This document shows, piece after piece, positions 4,467 through 7,960 of a stretch of DNA of 7,960 nt. The stretch spans positions 1-7,960 of the forward strand of contig JAFTNX010000129.1 in the NCBI GenBank assembly GCA_017451665.1. Reading direction: 5' to 3'. Under the pieces are notes generated by a model that saw only the letters and a program-made list of their open reading frames with translations, was not told the origin of the DNA and did no database searches. Position 1 is the first letter of the stretch. Every line of letters starts with the position of its first letter. This DNA comes from Oscillospiraceae bacterium. Lineage in GTDB: Bacteria > Bacillota > Clostridia > Oscillospirales > Ruminococcaceae. The position numbers were made by a program, and so were the translations under genes.

Positions 4467-5330
4467 TTATGCCTTGTTGATTGAACCGAAGAGTTCCATC
4501 TTTTCCTTAACAGTAGCCTTGATAGCTTCAAAACCAGGAGCGAGGAGCTTTCTTGGGTCAAATCCCTTACCCTGGAGGTCCTTACCTTCTTCAACGTACT
4601 TTCTTGTAGCTTCCTGGAATGCAAGCTGACATTCTGTATTAACGTTAATCTTAGCAACGCCAAGTGAAATAGCCTTCTTAATCATATCAGCAGGGATACC
4701 TGTACCACCGTGGAGAACCAGTGGCATATCGCCAACCTTTTCCTTGATAGCTGCAAGTGTTTCAAATGAAAGACCTGCCCAGTTTTCTGGGTACTTACCG
4801 TGAATGTTACCGATACCTGCTGCGAGCATTGTGATGCCGAGGTCAGCAACAGCCTTACATTCGTCTGGGTCAGCACATTCGCCAGCACCTACAACGCCGT
4901 CTTCTTCACCACCGATTGAGCCAACTTCAGCTTCAAGTGAGAGGCCAAGAACGTTACAAGCGTTAACGAGTTCTGTTGTCTTAGCAATGTTTTCTTCGAT
5001 TGGGTAGTGTGAACCGTCGAACATGATTGATGAGAAGCCTGCGTTGATACAAGCCTTTGCACCTTCGTATGAACCGTGGTCAAGGTGGAGAGCAACCGGA
5101 ACTGTGATGTTGAGTTCCTTAATCATACCTTCAACCATACCAACGATTGTTGTATATCCACACATATACTTTCCTGCACCCTCAGATACACCGATAATTA
5201 CAGGTGAATTGTTTTCATTTGCTGTGAGGAGAATAGCCTTTGTCCATTCAAGGTTGTTGATGTTGAACTGACCAACTGCATACTTTCCTTCTCTTGCCTT
5301 TGTGAGCATTTCCTTAGCTGATACTAACAT
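4467..5330 (-). CDS. fba: Class II fructose-1,6-bisphosphate aldolase
   Basis: The 287-residue zinc-dependent TIM-barrel aldolase splits fructose-1,6-bisphosphate to DHAP and glyceraldehyde-3-phosphate (and the reverse) in the cytoplasm. The class II signatures are VALHLDHGS (79-87) with the catalytic Asp84 and zinc ligand His85, LEAEVGSIGGEED (132-144), the zinc-ligand His178 in GIGNIHGKYP (172-181), His207 in LHGGTGIP (206-213) and the phosphate-binding KINVNTE (227-233). Length and motif spacing fit the Gram-positive FbaA type. Tagatose-bisphosphate aldolase (GatY/KbaY) is a close relative, but there are no sugar-specific neighbours. The start has GGAGGA (5338-5343), 7 nt upstream. It is transcribed alone from a strong promoter at 5392-5420, and the leader begins with a small hairpin. 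Confidence 0.96.
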   Translation of the reverse strand: MLVSAKEMLTKAREGKYAVGQFNINNLEWTKAILLTANENNSPVIIGVSEGAGKYMCGYTTIVGMVEGMIKELNITVPVALHLDHGSYEGAKACINAGFSSIMFDGSHYPIEENIAKTTELVNACNVLGLSLEAEVGSIGGEEDGVVGAGECADPDECKAVADLGITMLAAGIGNIHGKYPENWAGLSFETLAAIKEKVGDMPLVLHGGTGIPADMIKKAISLGVAKINVNTECQLAFQEATRKYVEEGKDLQGKGFDPRKLLAPGFEAIKATVKEKMELFGSINKA

Positions 5331-5360
5331 TTTAACGTCCTCCGTTTAAATATATTTTTG

Positions 5361-5376
5361 TGCGAAGTTTTTCGCA
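5361..5376 (-). other. Hairpin at the start of the fba leader
   Basis: TGCGAA (5361-5366) pairs with TTCGCA (5371-5376) over a 4-nt loop. With transcription from the promoter upstream it would lie about 10-25 nt into the mRNA, a position where hairpins commonly protect mRNAs from decay. That role is inference. Confidence 0.5.
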
Positions 5377-5391
5377 TAATTTTACTATACT

Positions 5392-5420
5392 ATTATAACC
5401 CAAACTAAAAAAAATTGCAA
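5392..5420 (-). promoter_or_regulatory. Sigma-A promoter of fba
   Basis: On the minus strand, -35 TTGCAA (5415-5420), a 17-nt spacer beginning with eight Ts, and a perfect -10 TATAAT (5392-5397). The start is expected near 5385, giving a leader of about 55 nt. Confidence 0.88.
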
Positions 5421-5460
5421 TTATTTTCAGAAATATTCGTATAAATTCATTAAAACGAGC

Positions 5461-5988
5461 TTATTTATCCTCTTTAAATTGTATACTGTGCTTTTTACAG
5501 AATTCCTCAGCGTAGGAATCCTTCTCTCCATAAACGGTAAAATTGTCACCATTTCCCATAAAGCTGTTAAGACCGATTTCGGTTACGCTGTCAGGAATAT
5601 ACACATACTGGAGATTCACGCAGTAATAAAATGCCTTATCCTCAATAACCTCTACCCCGTCAGGAATAAGCACTTTATAGATTGAATTATTTTCTCTGAA
5701 GGATTCTTCGCCGATTACTTTGAGCTTATCTCCTTCAAACTTTTTAGGAATAGCAACGGTTGAAGCCTCACTGTTAAAGCTGATAATCTTAACATTGCCA
5801 TCGTCAGTTTCGATAGAGAAATTATTCTGTGGAAGAGCCTTTGCCTTAGTGCTTCCATATTTGATTTCGTCACCAAAAAATCCTGAAATAAACGCCACAA
5901 CAGTACCCACTATAATTACGAGCAGAACTATCAGAGCGATAGAAATACTCATAAAACTGATTTTTGGTTTTTTCTCAACATTTTCCAT
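5461..5988 (-). CDS. Membrane-anchored BspA-type leucine-rich-repeat protein
   Basis: The 175-residue protein has a short charged N-terminus (1-11), one membrane segment (about 12-36) and an outer domain. It would sit as a signal-anchored protein with the repeats outside the cell. Two BspA-like (LRR_5) repeats are visible: IPKKFEGDKLKVIGEESF (80-97) and VLIPDGVEVIEDKAFYYC (106-123), continuing through YVYIPDSVTEIGLNSF (128-143). The end, VYGEKDSYAEEFCKKHSIQF (152-171), is the usual C-cap of such repeat arrays in gut Firmicutes. With so few repeats it is much shorter than typical BspA proteins. A start 21 bases further upstream (6009) is possible, but AAGGAGG (5996-6002) lies 7 nt before 5988. 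The binding partner is unknown. No strong terminator separates it from fba. Confidence 0.8.
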   Translation of the reverse strand: MENVEKKPKISFMSISIALIVLLVIIVGTVVAFISGFFGDEIKYGSTKAKALPQNNFSIETDDGNVKIISFNSEASTVAIPKKFEGDKLKVIGEESFRENNSIYKVLIPDGVEVIEDKAFYYCVNLQYVYIPDSVTEIGLNSFMGNGDNFTVYGEKDSYAEEFCKKHSIQFKEDK

Positions 5989-6028
5989 GCAAAAGCCTCC
6001 TTTTTTCAAGCAAAAATACTCTTATTAA

Positions 6029-6057
6029 ATTATAACAAATCCTTTCAGGTTTTTCAA
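6029..6057 (-). promoter_or_regulatory. Sigma-A promoter of the leucine-rich-repeat gene
   Basis: On the minus strand, -35 TTGAAA (6052-6057), a 17-nt spacer and -10 TATAAT (6029-6034) with a TG extension. The start is expected near 6022, about 35 nt before the start codon. Confidence 0.85.
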
Positions 6058-6088
6058 CTGTTTTTGTGAAATTTCCCACTATAATTTT

Positions 6089-6108
6089 TTGACAAAATAT
6101 GATACAAT
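6089..6108 (+). promoter_or_regulatory. Probable extended -10 promoter of the 473-aa membrane protein gene
   Basis: TGATACAAT (6100-6108) is an extended -10 element. A perfect TTGACA (6089-6094) lies nearby but only 8 nt from it, too close to serve as its -35. The start would be near 6115, giving a leader of about 130 nt that contains the whole hairpin element at 6142-6220. Confidence 0.4.
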
Positions 6109-6141
6109 ATATGAGTAATTATTTACAATTTTTTAGAAGGT

Positions 6142-6220
6142 TGGCGTGAATGAATTCACGCCAGTTTTGTGGCTTTCGATGCTGATAGCATCGATTTTGC
6201 TTTTGCAAAACCAGCCACAA
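6142..6220 (+). ncRNA. Leader structure: hairpin plus predicted three-way junction
   Basis: Hairpin A is TGGCGTGAA/TTCACGCCA (6142-6163, loop TGAA). After 3 nt a closing helix TTGTGGCT (6167-6174) pairs with AGCCACAA (6213-6220). It encloses hairpin B, TCGATGCT/AGCATCGA (6176-6194, 3-nt loop), and hairpin C, TTTTGC/GCAAAA (6195-6210, TTTT loop). Only T6175 and C6211-6212 are left free at the junction. It lies between the likely promoter and the start codon of the unknown membrane protein, so it is probably its 5' leader and may be regulatory. The design (one hairpin, then an enclosed cluster of abutting hairpins) matches 906-1049, with little shared sequence. No known riboswitch class is recognised. 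Confidence 0.5.
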
Positions 6221-6246
6221 TTCCCAAGAAAGGTATGGTGATTTTT

Positions 6247-7668
6247 ATGGCAAATGTTTACAAATCAAAAAAAGGCATAATGCCTGCCGGACTTCTTGCT
6301 ATCGCTGTTGCAGTTAGTATTGCAGGTTGTCTTCTCAGCTTTGTGTACTTAAAAATCAATCAGGTATGTCCAAGTGCATATCTCTGTGGTGTTATTGCTT
6401 TCGGCTTTGGTGCTGCAATGGGCGGTATTGCTTATATTCTCATCAGAGTTATGAAAATCAGAAGCAAGACTACTGCTCTTGTTGGTATGCTTATCGGTTG
6501 TCTTGTGTTTACAATTTTCAAGTGGGCACTTTACGTTCAGTGGGACAACGAAAAGATTTTTGACACTTACAAAAAGGCTTGGCACTACTGTGAATTCTAC
6601 TATGATTTTACAATGGACGGCAAGATTACAAGTGAGCCTATGTCTGAAGAACAGATTGAAATTATGATGGGACTTATGAAGGAAACATCTGCTTTTGATT
6701 ACATTGAAAAAAGCTACATAGGTGGTGCTTCAACATACATCAAGGACCTTAAAGAATACAACGGCAAAAGTACTTCTATCAACGAACTCAAGGACACTGA
6801 CTCATTTGAATGGTTCTATGGTGATTACGTAAACAAGGGTGACGAAGCAAAGAACATTCTCAAGGCTTATGAAATGGATTCTGACGAATATTTTGAATAT
6901 CTCGGCAAGTATCCAAGCGTTATATATCTTATCACTCATCCTGGTGAATTCTGGGAAAACATCAAGACTATCAACTCTTACGGACGTTGGACAATCAGTT
7001 CATCAAGTTCATCATCAAGCACAACTACAAATTCAGGCAACACACACGTAAAAGGTATTGCACTTTGGATTGTATGGTTCTGTGAAATCCTTGTTATTTG
7101 TATTCCTGCACTTGTTATTGCTTGTAAGAGAGCTGGCAAGCCATTTATCGAATTTGAAAACGACTGGGCTGAGCTCAACGAAAGCGACGCATTTATGCTC
7201 AGAGCACCAAACGTTCCAGCTGCAGCCGGTACAGCATTCAAGGCAAATCCTGACAGCATCTTTATGTATGAACACCTTCTCGGCAGACCTGGAAACGCTC
7301 CTTATATGAAGCTCAAGCTTTATCATTCAAAGCAGTATGATGAAAACTACGCTTGTCTTTCAATTTACACATTCGTTCCAAAGAACAAGAACTATTCAGA
7401 AAATATGGTTGCTAAGTATATAGCTGTTGACAAGGATTTTGTTTACAGATTCTATCAGCACTGTGGTCTCGGCACTCCATTTGCTTACACACCTGCTGTT
7501 GCAACACCTACAATGCAGGCTGCAAACGACCCTATGAATATTCTTAACGGAAGCATAGAAGAAGTTAAGGCTATGTCTGCAACAAGTGGCGCTATGGATG
7601 AACTTGTTGTTCCTGCTATGGCTGACGAAAAGTCACAGGACGATGTTCTTAACGAACTCAACTCATAA
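6247..7668 (+). CDS. Unrecognised four-TM membrane protein, 473 aa
   Basis: I do not recognise this family. Three membrane segments lie near 14-36, 44-68 and 75-97, then a polar domain at 98-266 rich in aromatic and acidic residues. It ends in an eight-Ser run with Thr/Asn (251-266) like a flexible linker. A fourth segment (268-293) follows, then a 180-residue polar C-terminal domain. With the N-terminus inside, the middle domain would be outside and the C-terminal domain in the cytoplasm. The C-terminal part has Ala/Pro-rich stretches (319-331, 411-427) and a negative tail. A GTG reading from 6169 runs through palindromic leader DNA and is not credible. ATG 6247 is chosen, with only a weak GGTG 6 nt before it; ATG 6235 in the same frame is the alternative. 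A strong terminator follows. The neighbours are envelope proteins of unknown role. Confidence 0.75.
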   Translation: MANVYKSKKGIMPAGLLAIAVAVSIAGCLLSFVYLKINQVCPSAYLCGVIAFGFGAAMGGIAYILIRVMKIRSKTTALVGMLIGCLVFTIFKWALYVQWDNEKIFDTYKKAWHYCEFYYDFTMDGKITSEPMSEEQIEIMMGLMKETSAFDYIEKSYIGGASTYIKDLKEYNGKSTSINELKDTDSFEWFYGDYVNKGDEAKNILKAYEMDSDEYFEYLGKYPSVIYLITHPGEFWENIKTINSYGRWTISSSSSSSSTTTNSGNTHVKGIALWIVWFCEILVICIPALVIACKRAGKPFIEFENDWAELNESDAFMLRAPNVPAAAGTAFKANPDSIFMYEHLLGRPGNAPYMKLKLYHSKQYDENYACLSIYTFVPKNKNYSENMVAKYIAVDKDFVYRFYQHCGLGTPFAYTPAVATPTMQAANDPMNILNGSIEEVKAMSATSGAMDELVVPAMADEKSQDDVLNELNS

Positions 7669-7680
7669 TTTTAAAATACT

Positions 7681-7716
7681 TCGGCACTGATTTATTCGGT
7701 GCCGATTATTTTTATC
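7681..7716 (+). terminator. Strong intrinsic terminator
   Basis: TCGGCACTGA (7681-7690) pairs with TCGGTGCCGA (7696-7705), 10 bp with one G-U pair and a TTTAT loop, followed by TTATTTTTAT (7706-7715). It ends the 473-aa protein gene 12 bp after its stop codon. Confidence 0.9.
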
Positions 7717-7718
7717 TG

Positions 7719-7747
7719 TTGACAAATTGTAGAAGAAATGTTAAAAT
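7719..7747 (+). promoter_or_regulatory. Near-consensus sigma-A promoter of the lipoprotein gene
   Basis: A perfect -35 TTGACA (7719-7724), a 17-nt spacer and -10 TAAAAT (7742-7747) with a TG extension. It starts only 3 bp after the preceding terminator's T-run. The expected start is near 7754, about 35 nt before the ATG. Confidence 0.9.
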
Positions 7748-7788
7748 ATATTCGTGTATTATAAAAAAATTAAAGTGAGGTTTGTTAA

Positions 7789-7960
7789 ATGAAAAAGGCA
7801 CTTGCACTTTTACTTTCTTTTTCAATCCTGCTTACTGCTTGTGGTAAGGAAGAAAAAGAAAAGAAAACTACCAAAAAAACTACTACGACTACTGTCACCA
7901 CAACAGAGGCTACAACTACAACAGCTACTCCTGAGCCTGAAATACCTGAAATTGAATACA
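7789..7960 (+). CDS. Lipoprotein with Thr-rich linker (3' end cut off by window)
   Basis: From ATG 7789 the frame is open to the window edge (57 codons). The first residues form a lipoprotein signal peptide: MKK, a hydrophobic core ALALLLSFSILL, then the lipobox LTAC with Cys18 followed by GKEEKEKK. Cleavage before Cys18 and lipidation would anchor the protein to the outer face of the membrane. A linker of Thr, Lys, Glu and Pro (about 26-54) follows, as in many gut Clostridia lipoproteins that hold a binding or repeat domain away from the membrane. The functional domain lies outside the window, so no role can be assigned. GTGAGG (7775-7780), 8 nt upstream, supports the start, and a strong promoter drives it. 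Confidence 0.85.
   Translation, partial: MKKALALLLSFSILLTACGKEEKEKKTTKKTTTTTVTTTEATTTTATPEPEIPEIEY

Noticed and set aside
4804..5271. Open frames opposite and within fba
   Set aside because: Shadows of the aldolase gene, which has all catalytic motifs.
6169..6246. N-terminal extension of the 473-aa protein from a GTG at 6169
   Set aside because: These codons are the arms of the closing helix and hairpins B and C. There is no ribosome site before the GTG, and the membrane-protein-like sequence begins at about 6247.

Overview
The window looks like a chromosomal segment from a low-to-moderate GC Firmicute, most likely a Clostridia/Ruminococcaceae-type gut bacterium. The support is AGGAGG-type ribosome sites, clean sigma-A promoters with 17-nt spacers, a queT transporter behind a preQ1-like riboswitch, a class II aldolase of the Gram-positive kind, BspA-type leucine-rich repeats and a Thr-rich lipoprotein. 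The exact genus cannot be read from the sequence.

Layout. 1-614 (minus): 5' part of rsmE (16S rRNA U1498 methyltransferase), with its own promoter at 643-671. 615-1052: no convincing gene, but an unusually dense train of hairpins (753-1049). It ends in a compact 106-nt block, 944-1049, where an 8-bp helix encloses three back-to-back perfect hairpins, i.e. a predicted four-way junction. 1053-1970 (minus): AEC-family permease. 2026-2682 (minus): pyrE. 2721-3575 (minus): putative 10-TM metal exporter (ArsP_2-like). These last three read as one transcription unit from a strong promoter at 3613-3641, with a hairpin between pyrE and the permease. 3681-4181 (minus): queT, preceded by an aptamer-like fold and an intrinsic terminator (4204-4300). 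4467-5330 (minus): class II fructose-bisphosphate aldolase with its own promoter. 5461-5988 (minus): a small membrane-anchored leucine-rich-repeat protein with its own promoter.

The direction switches at about 6.03-6.1 kb. 6247-7668 (plus): a 473-aa four-TM protein that I do not recognise. Its leader (6142-6220) carries a second hairpin-plus-multibranch structure of the same general design as the 944-1049 element. A strong terminator follows at 7681-7716. From 7789 (plus) a lipoprotein gene with a near-consensus promoter runs off the window.

The protein genes are mostly housekeeping and transport: pyrimidine synthesis, glycolysis, queuosine precursor uptake, rRNA modification and metal or organic-anion export. 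The right end holds envelope proteins of unknown role. The most unusual content is RNA- or DNA-structural: the two multibranch hairpin elements and an atypical preQ1-like riboswitch with an enlarged loop. Function for the hairpin elements is not known; only their geometry is seen directly.
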